Counted from the stretch's first letter, positions 1-9,517 are shown. The stretch is DNA of 49,287 bases from Lachnospiraceae bacterium (GCA_024681595.1 JAILAN010000018.1:1-49287), one strand, 5' to 3'. Translations and numbers: made by a program. Notes: generated from the sequence alone by a model not told the origin.

Positions 1-48
1 AAAAAGACGCTCTCTCCGGAATTCTCTGTTTTCCGAAAATAGCGTCTT
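1..48 (-). terminator. Rho-independent terminator after glgA
   Basis: Arms AAGACGCT (4-11) and AGCGTCTT (41-48) are exact complements, and an inner CGGAA/TTCCG pair (17-21/32-36) extends the hairpin. On the minus strand the stem is followed by at least five T before the window ends. It would end the transcript that finishes with glgA. An open frame also crosses this region, but it has no ribosome binding site. Confidence 0.75.
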
Positions 49-78
49 CTATATCCTCAATATTCAATTCATGGTATT

Positions 79-122
79 TTGACATCAAAAATCGCCAAAA
101 ATTGATGTCAAATTGATGTCAA
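79..122. repeat. TTGATGTCAA repeat cluster downstream of glgA
   Basis: An 11-bp unit ATTGATGTCAA occurs twice in perfect tandem (101-111 and 112-122), and its core is present once inverted as TTGACATCAA at 79-88. The cluster lies between the glgA stop and the edge terminator. Such clusters can be recombinase or repressor arm sites or the worn end of an integrase gene. Nothing else here supports a mobile element, so the role is open. Confidence 0.5.
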
Positions 123-169
123 ACCAACATCTTTAAGCTCTCAAGCCCAGTGTTTATGCGGCTTCCAGC

Positions 170-1615
170 CTACCCTATCAACCAGTCGTACATTTCGGTG
201 TATTTGTCAGCAGAGCGGTTCCAGCTGAAGTCAGCAGCCATATCGCGGTCGATGATCTTGTTCCACTCACGCTTCTTGTCATAATAGATCCTCTCGGCGT
301 ATCTTATCGTTCTAAGCATTTCATGCGCATTGTAGTTAAGGAAACTGAATCCGGTTCCCTTGGATTCAAACTCATTGTATGCCTCTACGGTATCCTTTAA
401 TCCACCTGTTTCGCGTACGATCGGTACGGTTCCGTAACGAAGGGCCATCAGCTGTGACAATCCGCACGGCTCAAACAGTGACGGCATCAGGAATGCATCT
501 GATGCAGCATAAATCTTATGCGACAGTTCCTCTGAATAATAAATGTTAGCAGAAACCTTGTTGTTGTACTTCCAGTCAAAGTGGCGGAACATATTCTCAT
601 ATCGTTCCTCACCGGTTCCAAGTACAACTATCTGAACTTCGTCCTGACATAACTCATCCATTATGTAGGCAATAAGATCAAATCCCTTCTGATCGGTCAG
701 TCTCGATACTATTCCGATCATCATCTTCTTTTCATCTACATCAAGGCCCAGCTCCTGCTGAAGAGCTTTTTTGTTCTTAAACTTTTCCTTGCGGAAATTA
801 ATGGCATTGTAGGGGAACGGAATATGTTTATCCTTTTCGGGATCGAAATCCTCATAATCGATGCCGTTGACGATACCTCGAAGATCATGCTCTCTCGCAC
901 GCAGCAGTCCGTCCAGATGCTCTCCGTAGAATTCAGTCTTGATCTCCTCGGCATAGGTCTTGGAAACCGTGGTGATGGCATCTGCATAAACGATGCCTCC
1001 CTTTAGCAGATTGGCATCCTTAAACGCCTCGAGCTTATCGGCAGTAAAGAAATAATCAGGAAGTCCCGTAATATCCTTGACATCCTTAACAGACCATTTG
1101 CCCTGGAACTTAAGATTGTGAATGGTCATTATGGATTTGATCCCGCGGAAAAACTCATTACCCTGAAAACGCTCCTTAAGATAAACAGGTATGAGACCTG
1201 TCTGCCAGTCATGGCAATGAATGATATCCGGTCTGAAATCAATAAGCGGCAGTATTGAAAGGGCTGCTTTTGAAAAGAAAGCGAATTTCTCGATCTCATA
1301 CAGAGCGTCATCCGAATACGGACCGTATCCGCCAAAGAACATCTCATTATCGATAAAGTAATACTTCACTCCGTCAACTTCTGCCTTAAGCACGCCGACA
1401 TACTCATTCTTCCAGTGGAAGTCCATATAGAAATGGGTGACATACTCCATCTTTTCCTTCATTTCCGCCTTGATACACTTGTACTTGGGCAGAACGACCC
1501 TGACATCAAAGTATTCCTTATTGATGCATTTGGGTAGAGAACCTACAACGTCAGCCAGTCCTCCGGTCTTAATGAACGGAACTCCTTCAGAGGCAACAAA
1601 CAGTATGTTCTTCAT
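170..1615 (-). CDS. glgA: Glycogen synthase (ADP-glucose type, GT5)
   Basis: This enzyme transfers glucose from ADP-glucose to the growing alpha-1,4 chain of glycogen in the cytoplasm. From the chosen ATG the protein is 481 residues, close to the family norm. The N-terminal substrate motif KTGGL is at about 16-20. A GT-B C-terminal half carries the FEPCGLSQ and GTVPIVRETGGL segments expected of GT5 enzymes. A longer frame starts 14 codons upstream, but the ATG at 1615 has AGGAGG at the right distance and begins with the family-typical MKNILFVASE. It lies 53 bp after the S66 peptidase gene and seems to have its own promoter. No other glycogen gene is in the window. Confidence 0.95.
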   Translation of the reverse strand: MKNILFVASEGVPFIKTGGLADVVGSLPKCINKEYFDVRVVLPKYKCIKAEMKEKMEYVTHFYMDFHWKNEYVGVLKAEVDGVKYYFIDNEMFFGGYGPYSDDALYEIEKFAFFSKAALSILPLIDFRPDIIHCHDWQTGLIPVYLKERFQGNEFFRGIKSIMTIHNLKFQGKWSVKDVKDITGLPDYFFTADKLEAFKDANLLKGGIVYADAITTVSKTYAEEIKTEFYGEHLDGLLRAREHDLRGIVNGIDYEDFDPEKDKHIPFPYNAINFRKEKFKNKKALQQELGLDVDEKKMMIGIVSRLTDQKGFDLIAYIMDELCQDEVQIVVLGTGEERYENMFRHFDWKYNNKVSANIYYSEELSHKIYAASDAFLMPSLFEPCGLSQLMALRYGTVPIVRETGGLKDTVEAYNEFESKGTGFSFLNYNAHEMLRTIRYAERIYYDKKREWNKIIDRDMAADFSWNRSADKYTEMYDWLIG

Positions 1616-1645
1616 CAATAAATCCTCCTGATCGATACTTAGATA

Positions 1646-1674
1646 AATATACTCCAAAACGGCCCTTTTTACAA
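1646..1674 (-). promoter_or_regulatory. Candidate glgA promoter
   Basis: On the minus strand a TTGTAA -35 box (1669-1674) and a TATATT -10 box (1646-1651) are separated by 17 bp. The -35 overlaps the stop codon of the preceding S66 peptidase gene. It would give glgA transcription separate from the long upstream operon. Confidence 0.45.
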
Positions 1675-2748
1675 CTCAGAGCCCATGTCAATGCTGAGTG
1701 ATCCGTCGGAGTAACTGACCCTGGCCAGCGCGCCGTTAATGATCGGCATCGATGGTGGCAGATGTCCTATATCGGCATCCAGGATCACCGGAACCTGATG
1801 AGAAATACATGTAAACGGCATCACTGCATCAGCCTTGTTAAGATTCATGATCGATGATCCGTTAAGCGGTCTTCCGAAGATAAAGCCCTTGGCATTTCGA
1901 AACCATCCTGCCTGCTCGAGCTGCCATACGGCACGCCTGATGGAAAAGACATTGAGGTCGCATGCCTCCAGATACCATATGATACCGTCATCAATGTATC
2001 TGTTGATAAATCGGTTAACATAATCAAATTTCGTTCCGACGAGGTTAACCAAGCAATCAAGACATCCTCCGAGAAGTCTGCCTGAAAATTCCGATTCGTT
2101 GGTTAACATAACTTTAGCATGTACATTCCTGGTCCTGCTGGACACCTTATTGGGGTGGTAACACTTGATGTCGACTGATTCAGTGCAGTTAAGCTCGGCA
2201 TAGGGATTATCATCACCTTTCAGGGATTCGACCTCATAAAAGTCATAGTTATGCGCGATGAGATTAGCTCCTGTCAATACATCCAGAGAGTCGTCCAGAT
2301 ACTGATGCCACTTCTTCATTCCGAACGATCCGCCGTTAGGGCCGTATATAGACGCCACATCACAGATCGTAGTCAGCAGAAAGGTAAAGTTCGTGTTATC
2401 CGAAAACCCCATATACCATTTGGGTGTTGCCTTGCGAATGGCATCAAAGTCAATAAACGGCAGTATCTCACACATCAGTTCACCGCCGGAGGTGGAAATA
2501 AGCGCTTTGCTGTTTGATTCTATATAACACTCCATGAGCTCTCTGGCGCACTCTTCAGGAATATTACTGATCCCAACACCTTTTTCAACATATGCATTAA
2601 ATCCGACTTCGGTTTTATAGCCCTTTTTCTTCCAGTTCTTAACCGAATTTTCAAAACACAGCCTCCTGAAATTGTCGGTAGCAGGCGAAAATGACGGAGA
2701 AACGAATGAGATGGTATCTCCTTTATCTATAAACGACGGATATTTCAT
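1669..2748 (-). CDS. S66-family LD-carboxypeptidase / MccF-like peptidase
   Basis: This serine peptidase family cleaves LD-bonds in murein peptides (LdcA) or inactivates microcin C-type peptide-nucleotides (MccF). The 359-residue protein shows the S66 catalytic set: nucleophile Ser116 in GFSDNT, Glu261 in WYLEACD and His329 in DIGHLPPSMP. There is no signal peptide, so it should be cytosolic. Its length and the inserted segment at about 175-215 resemble the MccF-like branch more than short LdcA, but the substrate cannot be settled from sequence alone. The start overlaps the recN stop as ATGA, so the two are probably translationally coupled at the end of the recN operon. Confidence 0.85.
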   Translation of the reverse strand: MKYPSFIDKGDTISFVSPSFSPATDNFRRLCFENSVKNWKKKGYKTEVGFNAYVEKGVGISNIPEECARELMECYIESNSKALISTSGGELMCEILPFIDFDAIRKATPKWYMGFSDNTNFTFLLTTICDVASIYGPNGGSFGMKKWHQYLDDSLDVLTGANLIAHNYDFYEVESLKGDDNPYAELNCTESVDIKCYHPNKVSSRTRNVHAKVMLTNESEFSGRLLGGCLDCLVNLVGTKFDYVNRFINRYIDDGIIWYLEACDLNVFSIRRAVWQLEQAGWFRNAKGFIFGRPLNGSSIMNLNKADAVMPFTCISHQVPVILDADIGHLPPSMPIINGALARVSYSDGSLSIDMGSEL

Positions 2749-4418
2749 TTATCGTATTTACCTTTCTTCATTTCTCTGGCATTGTTGAGCGCAGCTTCGG
2801 TAATATCCTCTCCACCGAGCATTCTGGCCAGTTCCCTGACAGAGCCCTCATCATCCAGTTTGTTTATTCCGGTAACCGTCCGGCCTTCACTGACAGATTT
2901 TTCGATAAGGAAATGTGTATCTGCCATCGATGCGATCTGAGGAAGATGCGTGATGCATATGAGCTGATGCCCCTTAGACAGTTCATTCATCTTCGTTGCG
3001 ACCTTAAAGGCTGTTTTACCGCTTATACCGGAATCGATCTCATCAAATATCAATGTTGATACATCATTATCATCGGCAAAAACACTCTTGATGGCCAGCA
3101 TGATCCTCGACAGTTCTCCTCCTGAAGCAACATTCTGCATGGGTTTTAATTCTTCTCCCACATTCAGGCTGACGAGGAATTCTATATTATCATAACCGGT
3201 ATCGGTTATTGAATCCGGGTTCGGATTCACGTCGATCCGAAGATCTGTGTTTAGAAAGTTTAATCCTTCCATGGCACTTTGCAGTTCTTCGGTCAGTCCT
3301 CGGGAAGCCCCGGATCTTAAATCTGATATCTTTTTACAAATATCGATCATGGACCTGTGCAATCTGTCTTTTTCATTTTTAAGATCGGCAAGGTATTTAT
3401 CGAAATTGCTCAGTTTATCGAGTCTTTCTTCCTTTTTGGCCAGCGCATCGGATATCTTTTCCAGGCTGTCTCCGAACCGCATTTTAAGAGAATTAATAAG
3501 GTCCAGCCTCTGCTCTATTTGATCAAACTCTTCTTCATCAAATGTCAGACTGTCTTCGTAGGATGAGATCGAACGGTTAAAACCGCTTATTATTTCTTCG
3601 GCATCGGACAGTTCCCTGCTCAACGAGGCTATCCTGTCATCAAATCCCGCCACTGAGTTAAGCTTCGATACGGCGTTTCCTATGAGATTCCCTATGGCTC
3701 CGGGAGAATCGTAGCCTGTCAGCTGATGTGTTTCTGACATCGCCTGAGCGATCTTCCGTGCGTTTTTGAGGAACCTGAACCTGTTCTCGAGTTCTTCATC
3801 CTCACCCGGCTTTAATTCGGCATTGCGTATCTGCAAAACCTCATATTCAAGGAGTTCCCTCTCCCTGTCTGTGACACTGCTGTCATTATCCTCACGGTCA
3901 AGTTCGGTGCAAATCTCATTATACTTATCCCGGACACTCTTAAGCTCACACTGTAAGGAGCTGACTTCCTTGCCCGCGTATTTATCCAGCATTCTTTCAT
4001 AAGTCGCACTTTTAAGCAGTGACTGGTTTTCATTCTGTCCGTAGATATCAATTAAAAAAGAGGCCAGCTTTTTGACAGTGGAAGCAGGAACAGTTTCTCC
4101 GTTAACCCTGCATACGCTTTTGCCGTTACTTATCTTTCTGGATATGATAAGTGTGCCATCCTCAGCATCAAGGTCCAGTTCACGGACTTTTTGTTCTTCT
4201 TCACCGTTTAACGAAAAGACCAGTTCTACCAGCGCATATTCGGATCCGCTCCTTATTATATCGGAGCCTGTCTTTGCTCCCAGAGCGAGATTAACAGACC
4301 CCAGCACTATAGACTTGCCGGCACCGGTCTCACCGGTCAGAATATTCAGCGCATCTCCGAAGAATATCTCTTCTTCTTCGATCAACGCCAGATTTTTAAC
4401 ATGGAGGCTCTGTAGCAT
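2745..4418 (-). CDS. recN: DNA repair protein RecN
   Basis: RecN is an SMC-like ATPase that acts at double-strand breaks early in recombinational repair. The 557-residue protein has a Walker A motif GETGAGKS (about 29-36), a central coiled-coil region rich in Glu and Lys (roughly 150-370), the ABC signature ASGGELSR and a Walker B TLIFDEIDSGISG near the C-terminus. This is the normal layout and length. It follows argR after 2 bp, the standard Firmicutes pairing, and overlaps the S66 peptidase start by 4 bp. Confidence 0.97.
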   Translation of the reverse strand: MLQSLHVKNLALIEEEEIFFGDALNILTGETGAGKSIVLGSVNLALGAKTGSDIIRSGSEYALVELVFSLNGEEEQKVRELDLDAEDGTLIISRKISNGKSVCRVNGETVPASTVKKLASFLIDIYGQNENQSLLKSATYERMLDKYAGKEVSSLQCELKSVRDKYNEICTELDREDNDSSVTDRERELLEYEVLQIRNAELKPGEDEELENRFRFLKNARKIAQAMSETHQLTGYDSPGAIGNLIGNAVSKLNSVAGFDDRIASLSRELSDAEEIISGFNRSISSYEDSLTFDEEEFDQIEQRLDLINSLKMRFGDSLEKISDALAKKEERLDKLSNFDKYLADLKNEKDRLHRSMIDICKKISDLRSGASRGLTEELQSAMEGLNFLNTDLRIDVNPNPDSITDTGYDNIEFLVSLNVGEELKPMQNVASGGELSRIMLAIKSVFADDNDVSTLIFDEIDSGISGKTAFKVATKMNELSKGHQLICITHLPQIASMADTHFLIEKSVSEGRTVTGINKLDDEGSVRELARMLGGEDITEAALNNAREMKKGKYDK

Positions 4419-4420
4419 CT

Positions 4421-4873
4421 CTAATCCTCTATGACAGACTTTATCTCTTTGAAAACTTTAACGGCATCCTCATTGGTCTTAAGTGCCATCATAATAGTGT
4501 CATCACCGGCGATCGATCCGACGATCTGCCTGAACTTCATGGAATCAATAGCCGCGGCAACAGCCATGGCCATACCTGAAACTGTCTTGATGACCAGGAG
4601 ATTCTGGGCAGGTTCCATGGAAACGTATCCGTCCTTTAAAACACGCAGGTATTTATCTGACAGATAATGTTCGGATTCAACAAGGAGCGCATATTTGAAG
4701 CCGCCACCGCTTTTGGATATCTTGGTCAGTTTAAGTTCCCTGATATCTCTCGATACAGTCGCCTGAGTCGCCGAAAAACCGGCATCATTCAGTCTGGAAC
4801 AAAGTTCCTCCTGTGTGTCGATCTCGTATTTTTCGATCAGTTCTTTTATTTTGAGCAGTCTCTGTTTTTTCAT
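4421..4873 (-). CDS. argR: Arginine repressor ArgR/AhrC
   Basis: A hexameric regulator that represses arginine biosynthesis and activates catabolism when arginine is bound. The 150-residue protein has the N-terminal winged helix with ATQATVSRDIRELKL at about 36-50 and the C-terminal oligomerisation/arginine-binding domain containing GSIAGDDTIM. The length is typical. It lies between nadK and recN with gaps of 4 and 2 bp. No ARG box pair was seen at its own start, so it is probably transcribed from the upstream operon promoter. Confidence 0.96.
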   Translation of the reverse strand: MKKQRLLKIKELIEKYEIDTQEELCSRLNDAGFSATQATVSRDIRELKLTKISKSGGGFKYALLVESEHYLSDKYLRVLKDGYVSMEPAQNLLVIKTVSGMAMAVAAAIDSMKFRQIVGSIAGDDTIMMALKTNEDAVKVFKEIKSVIED

Positions 4874-4877
4874 TCCG

Positions 4878-5732
4878 TCAATCCTTTAATTTGCTGTGAA
4901 GCGTATCTATAAAGCTCTCCTCAGTCAGTCTGATGAGGGAAGTCGTATGTTCGGATCTTCGTATGCTGACGCTGTCTCCGGTCTTAAGTGTCATGGTATG
5001 CGATGCATCAAAGGCAACTTCAACCTCCTGATTACGGTCAAACCTTGATTCATCTATATGAACCGTTATCACATCATCAGGAGAAAACACCATGCTCCTG
5101 CCCTGCATGGAGTGTGCACAGATCGGTGTTACTATGATCATGCTCGCCAAAGGACTTACTATCGGACCTCCCGCAGAGAGTGAATAGCCCGTGGATCCTG
5201 TGGGAGTAGCTATGATTATTCCGTCACCGCTGTATTTATGAAGCAATTTGCCGTTGATGAACAAAGACACATAAACTATCTGCATAGCCCTGTTGCCGGT
5301 GATCACTATCTCATTGAGCGCTCTTTGCGAATCGATAACATTGCCTTCACGGTTGCACCATCCTGAGAGCATCATTCTCTTTTCGACCTCAAATCTGCCC
5401 TCCATTACTCTGTCGACCGCATCAAAGCGCTCATCCAGGCTTGCAGCAGACAGATATCCTATAGTGCCCATATTTATACCCAGAAGCGGTACCGTGGAAT
5501 CAATAAGGTCATTGGCTGCATGAAGCAGTGTGCCGTCACCGCCCAGTACTATGATGCACTCGGTATCCTTGGGAAGTCTTCGAATGTCGGTATATCTGCC
5601 TTTCAAAGAACCGGCCGGAGTATCATCTACTACTGCACAGCCTCCCTTACGGGCTATATGTTCGCACAGTTCTTTGGCAACACTGCTGGTGTCGTCCTTA
5701 TCCCTATTGGTTATTACGAAGAAATTCTTCAT
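4878..5732 (-). CDS. nadK: NAD kinase
   Basis: Phosphorylates NAD to NADP, the sole route to NADP. The 284-residue protein carries the diagnostic GGDGT motif (64-68) and the downstream TPTGSTGYSLSAGGP segment that forms the NAD site. The start overlaps the end of tlyA by 29 bp, which implies coupled translation. The neighbours tlyA and argR are the expected ones in Clostridia. Confidence 0.96.
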   Translation of the reverse strand: MKNFFVITNRDKDDTSSVAKELCEHIARKGGCAVVDDTPAGSLKGRYTDIRRLPKDTECIIVLGGDGTLLHAANDLIDSTVPLLGINMGTIGYLSAASLDERFDAVDRVMEGRFEVEKRMMLSGWCNREGNVIDSQRALNEIVITGNRAMQIVYVSLFINGKLLHKYSGDGIIIATPTGSTGYSLSAGGPIVSPLASMIIVTPICAHSMQGRSMVFSPDDVITVHIDESRFDRNQEVEVAFDASHTMTLKTGDSVSIRRSEHTTSLIRLTEESFIDTLHSKLKD

Positions 5733-6525
5733 GCGTCATCTCCACCAGATCTGAAACAGATGAAATCAGTTCGAGACTTTTATCTTCTTTGGGATCACGA
5801 GCCAGATATAACAGGTACTCGATATTTCCCTCAGGGCCTTTTATCGGTGAATGATCAAGTCCCAGCACCCCGAATCCGGACGCTATGGCATGTTCGATCA
5901 CCTTATTTATCACTCTTATATGAATGTTTTTATCTTTAACAACACCCTTTTTGCCGACCTCTTCCCGGCCTGCCTCAAACTGGGGTTTTATAAGGCATAC
6001 CATCCTTCCGTCAGGCTTTAACAGGTCATATGCTGCAGGCAGTATCTTTTCAAGTGATATAAATGAGACATCGCAGCTGGCAAAATCAACGCTGCACCCT
6101 ATATCTTCAGGTTTGACATAGCGGAAATTGGTCTTTTCCATACAAATGACACGATCGTCATTTCTAAGTTTCCAGTCGAGCTGACCGTGCCCGACATCAA
6201 TGGCAAATACTCTGGCAGCACCGTTTTGCAGCATACAGTCTGTGAATCCACCTGTAGAAGCACCTATATCCATACAGATCCTGCCCTGAATATCTATGGG
6301 AAAAACCTTAAGAGCCCTCTCGAGTTTCAGTCCTCCGCGGCTCACATAGGGAATGGCATTGCCCCTGACCTCTATCTTAATATCCTCCAGTGAAAATGTT
6401 GAGCCGGCCTTGTCTTCCTTTTGCCCGTTAACATACACGAGGCCTGCCATGATCAGAGCCTTGGCTTTTTCCCTCGAAGGCGCGAGATTTTTATTTACCA
6501 GAATCACATCCAGACGTTCTTTCAT
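5704..6525 (-). CDS. tlyA: TlyA-family rRNA 2'-O-methyltransferase / hemolysin A family
   Basis: Members carry an RNA-binding S4 domain fused to a FtsJ/RrmJ-like methyltransferase and modify 16S/23S rRNA at cytidine 2'-OH groups. Here the S4 domain covers about residues 1-60 (RLDVILVNKNLAPSREKAK) and the SAM-binding motif DIGASTGGFTD is at about 86-96, followed by IKPQFEAGREEVGKKGVVKD. The 273-residue length is normal. The hemolysin name is historical. It sits 3 bp after dxs and overlaps nadK. Confidence 0.92.
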   Translation of the reverse strand: MKERLDVILVNKNLAPSREKAKALIMAGLVYVNGQKEDKAGSTFSLEDIKIEVRGNAIPYVSRGGLKLERALKVFPIDIQGRICMDIGASTGGFTDCMLQNGAARVFAIDVGHGQLDWKLRNDDRVICMEKTNFRYVKPEDIGCSVDFASCDVSFISLEKILPAAYDLLKPDGRMVCLIKPQFEAGREEVGKKGVVKDKNIHIRVINKVIEHAIASGFGVLGLDHSPIKGPEGNIEYLLYLARDPKEDKSLELISSVSDLVEMTHEEFLRNNQ

Positions 6526-6528
6526 AGC

Positions 6529-8385
6529 TTAAAATGGTCTGGCTGCGAGGATGATATCACAAACACCCTCGGCATCGATCTTAAGTTCTTTTTTGAGCGT
6601 AGCAACGCTGCCGTGTTCTATATAATCGTCCGGAAGAGCGACATTAATGAGCTTACAGTTTTCATTAAGCGTATCCATATATTCTCTGACACTCTGCCCG
6701 AATCCGCCGGTCAGAACGTTCTCCTCCATCGTAACGACCACACGATGGTTGCTCGCTGCCCAGCTGATTGCAAATTCATCAATGGGCTTGACGAATCTGG
6801 CATTGACTATCGAGCATTTAAGGCCTCTGTCCCGCAAAAGTTCCCTGACTTCGATAGCGGTCTTAACCATGGATCCGACTGCCACCAGGCAGATGTCGCC
6901 CTCTGCATACAGAAGTTCGGCCTTGCCGTATTCCATGGGCGCACGGAACTCCTCGAGCCCTGCATAGGCTTCTCCGCGTGGATACCTTATGGCAAAAGGT
7001 CTGTCATTCTGGAGTGCGAACTTCATCATATCCGACAGTTCCCATTTGTTCTTCGGTGCCATGATGTTCATATTGGGTATGGTATTAAGATATGACAGAT
7101 CGAATATACCCTGGTGAGTTTCTCCGTCTGCACCTACGATACCCGCTCTGTCTATTGCAAATATAACGGGCAGATTCTGCAGACATACATCATGAAGTAT
7201 CTGATCATATGCTCTTTGAAGGAAGGATGAATAGATGGCGACAATGGGTCTGTATCCGCCCTTGGCAAGTCCCGCTGCAAAAGTGACCGCATGCTCTTCT
7301 GCTATCCCCACATCAAAGAACCGCTCCGGATACATGTTACGGAATCGCTTTAATCCGGTCCCGTCAGGCATAGCCGCGGTTATCGCACATACCCTGGGGT
7401 CTCTGGCTCCGAGCTTAGTCATAACAGTGCTGAATATATCGGTATAAGCAGCCTTGGAGGGTTTTGACGGAATACCTGTCTCTATATCAAACGGAGAGGT
7501 TCCGTGGAATCTGGCCGGGTGCCTGAGTGCAGGCTCATAGCCTCTGCCCTTTTGCGTCATCACATGTACGATAACAGCCTTTTTGCGTTTACGTGCTTCC
7601 TTAAATGCCTTGACCATGGCATTGATATCATGGCCGTCTACAGGGCCTAAATAAGTAAGACCCATATCTTCAAAGAACATTCCCGGAACAACGAGCTGTT
7701 TTAACGAACTCTTGGCACGTCGAACAGAATCAACGACCTTGTCCCCCGAAGGAAGATCCTTGATCTTGTAATATATTCCGTCCTTGATGTCCATGTAGGT
7801 ATCCGATGTGCGGATGGCATTAAGATATTTGTTAACGCCGCCCACATTCTCGGATATGGACATGTTGTTATCATTAAGAACGATGATAAAATTCGTCTCC
7901 AGCTTTGAAGCATTGTTCAATGCCTCATACGCCATACCTCCCGTGAGAGAACCGTCCCCTATTACGGAAACTATGGTCTCATCAGAGCCCCGAAGATCCC
8001 TGGCTGCTACCATTCCAAGTCCTGCTGAGATAGATGTCGAGCTGTGTCCCGTATTAAAAGAATCGCACTCGCTTTCGTTGGTCTTCGGAAATCCGGCCAT
8101 GCCTCCGTAAGATCTTAAATGATCAAAGCCATCCTTTCTCCCCGTAAGTATCTTGTGAGTGTAGGACTGATGTCCGACATCCCAGACTATCTTATCCTTA
8201 GGAAGATCCAGGAACAGGTGCAGTGCCATGGTGAGTTCGACCGCGCCCAGGTTTGCACCCAGATGTCCTCCTGTCTTTGATATCTTTTCTATCAGGAACT
8301 GTCTTATCTCCTCTGCCAGAGCTTTGTACTTGGCAGGGTCGACCTTCTTTATGTCATTTATGTTCTTAATCTCATCCAGTACCAT
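6529..8385 (-). CDS. dxs: 1-deoxy-D-xylulose-5-phosphate synthase
   Basis: A thiamine-diphosphate enzyme that condenses pyruvate and glyceraldehyde-3-phosphate in the first step of the MEP isoprenoid pathway. The 618-residue protein has the TPP/Mg motif GDGSLTGGMAYEALNNAS, the transketolase central domain starting near TDIFSTVMTKL, and AGIVGADGETHQGIFDLSYL. It follows ispA after 14 bp, so the first enzyme and the prenyl chain elongation enzyme of the same pathway are co-transcribed. The length is standard and no key motif is missing. Confidence 0.97.
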   Translation of the reverse strand: MVLDEIKNINDIKKVDPAKYKALAEEIRQFLIEKISKTGGHLGANLGAVELTMALHLFLDLPKDKIVWDVGHQSYTHKILTGRKDGFDHLRSYGGMAGFPKTNESECDSFNTGHSSTSISAGLGMVAARDLRGSDETIVSVIGDGSLTGGMAYEALNNASKLETNFIIVLNDNNMSISENVGGVNKYLNAIRTSDTYMDIKDGIYYKIKDLPSGDKVVDSVRRAKSSLKQLVVPGMFFEDMGLTYLGPVDGHDINAMVKAFKEARKRKKAVIVHVMTQKGRGYEPALRHPARFHGTSPFDIETGIPSKPSKAAYTDIFSTVMTKLGARDPRVCAITAAMPDGTGLKRFRNMYPERFFDVGIAEEHAVTFAAGLAKGGYRPIVAIYSSFLQRAYDQILHDVCLQNLPVIFAIDRAGIVGADGETHQGIFDLSYLNTIPNMNIMAPKNKWELSDMMKFALQNDRPFAIRYPRGEAYAGLEEFRAPMEYGKAELLYAEGDICLVAVGSMVKTAIEVRELLRDRGLKCSIVNARFVKPIDEFAISWAASNHRVVVTMEENVLTGGFGQSVREYMDTLNENCKLINVALPDDYIEHGSVATLKKELKIDAEGVCDIILAARPF

Positions 8386-8399
8386 AATCGTGCTTTGGG

Positions 8400-9311
8400 C
8401 TAATTGCTCCTGTTTATCAGTGTTTCAACGAGAGTCATAAGGAAGCTGGCATCGGCTCTGTTCTCATCGGCCAGATCTCTTATCATTGAAATTGCTTCTT
8501 CGGACAGACGCTTAACATCCTCCCGGGACTGTGACAGTCCGTGTAATGTCACATATGTCTTTTTACAGTTCTTCTCATCAGAATGGACAGGTTTGCCCAT
8601 TTCCTCTTCATTACCGGTCACATCAAGTATGTCATCCTGGATCTGGAATGCCAGTCCTATGTTGCCGGCAGCCTTTTCCATATCAAGGACATCCTTTTCC
8701 GAAGCTCCCGCGAGTACAGCTCCGATCATCATGGACGCTTCCATCAGCGCGGCTGTCTTGTGCTTGTGTATAAAAAGCAGCAGGTCCTTTGTGACATTCT
8801 CGTCATCTTCTGCCAGAATATCGGCAGTCTGTCCACCGATCATTCCGTATACTCCCGCCTTGGATGAGAGTATCTTAAGCGCTGCTGAGATCCTCTTATA
8901 ATCTTGCATGTCATCAGCCAGATCAAAGGCTCCCGAGGCAGTCTCGAACGCGTAGTTTAATAGTCCGTCTCCAGCCAGGATCGCAATTGCTTCATCATAC
9001 TTTTTCCAGGTCGTCGGCTTGCCGCGCCTCGTTTCATCATTATCCATCGCAGGCAGATCATCATGTACCAGCGAATAATTATGTATCATTTCGATCGCTG
9101 CCATGAATGGCTCAATGACCTTATCCCTGCCTCCGAAAAGCTTGTAGCACTCCTTCATCAGCAGCGGTCTTAATCTCTTGCCTCCTGCGGTAGCCGAATA
9201 GTACATTGCATCAAGCACTCTGGCCTGATATCCGTCTGCGTCGGGAAGGTATTCATTTAATATACTCTCGGCATCTTTTCTCTTAAGTTCCAAAGATTCA
9301 TTAAAATCCAT
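8400..9311 (-). CDS. ispA: Polyprenyl (farnesyl/geranyl) diphosphate synthase
   Basis: Condenses isopentenyl diphosphate with allylic diphosphates to give C15-C20 prenyl chains. The first Asp-rich motif lies in HDDLPAMDNDETRRGKPT and the second is DDILD within AFQIQDDILDVTG. The ATG at 9311 is preferred over one 7 codons earlier because AAGGAG lies about 6 bases before it and xseB then ends 1 bp upstream. The resulting protein is 303 residues. The xseB-ispA-dxs order is classic for Firmicutes. Confidence 0.94.
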   Translation of the reverse strand: MDFNESLELKRKDAESILNEYLPDADGYQARVLDAMYYSATAGGKRLRPLLMKECYKLFGGRDKVIEPFMAAIEMIHNYSLVHDDLPAMDNDETRRGKPTTWKKYDEAIAILAGDGLLNYAFETASGAFDLADDMQDYKRISAALKILSSKAGVYGMIGGQTADILAEDDENVTKDLLLFIHKHKTAALMEASMMIGAVLAGASEKDVLDMEKAAGNIGLAFQIQDDILDVTGNEEEMGKPVHSDEKNCKKTYVTLHGLSQSREDVKRLSEEAISMIRDLADENRADASFLMTLVETLINRSN

Positions 9312-9312
9312 A

Positions 9313-9516
9313 CTATTCTCCTTCCTCATCAAGCATCATGATCTGCTTTTCTACCCTGTCAACATGATCATTGCACTTTTTGATCAGTTCCATTCCCTCC
9401 TTGTAGATCTTAAATGAATCTTCGAGGGAAATATCTTCATCCTCCAGCGCTTCTATCTTCTCCTCAAGAAGTTCGAGTCCTTCTTCAAGTTTAAATTCAT
9501 CTTTTTCATTTGCCAT
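9313..9516 (-). CDS. xseB: Exodeoxyribonuclease VII small subunit
   Basis: Several XseB chains bind one XseA to form exonuclease VII, which degrades single-stranded DNA. The small acidic helical protein (67 residues) has the family pattern LEEKIEALEDEDISLEDSFKIYKEGMELI. An in-frame GTG lies three codons earlier at 9525, but the ATG at 9516 has AGGTGA at a suitable distance and starts 1 bp after the xseA stop, so I chose it. Confidence 0.93.
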   Translation of the reverse strand: MANEKDEFKLEEGLELLEEKIEALEDEDISLEDSFKIYKEGMELIKKCNDHVDRVEKQIMMLDEEGE

Positions 9517-9517
9517 A

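Noticed and set aside
1-89. Open frame on the minus strand beginning MSKYHELNIEDIEDAIFG and running off the left edge
   Set aside because: It has no Shine-Dalgarno and runs through a strong terminator hairpin, so the terminator reading is preferred. Sequence to the left would decide.
6421-7095. Plus-strand open frame opposite the tlyA/dxs junction
   Set aside because: It overlaps two confidently assigned genes on the other strand and resembles no family.
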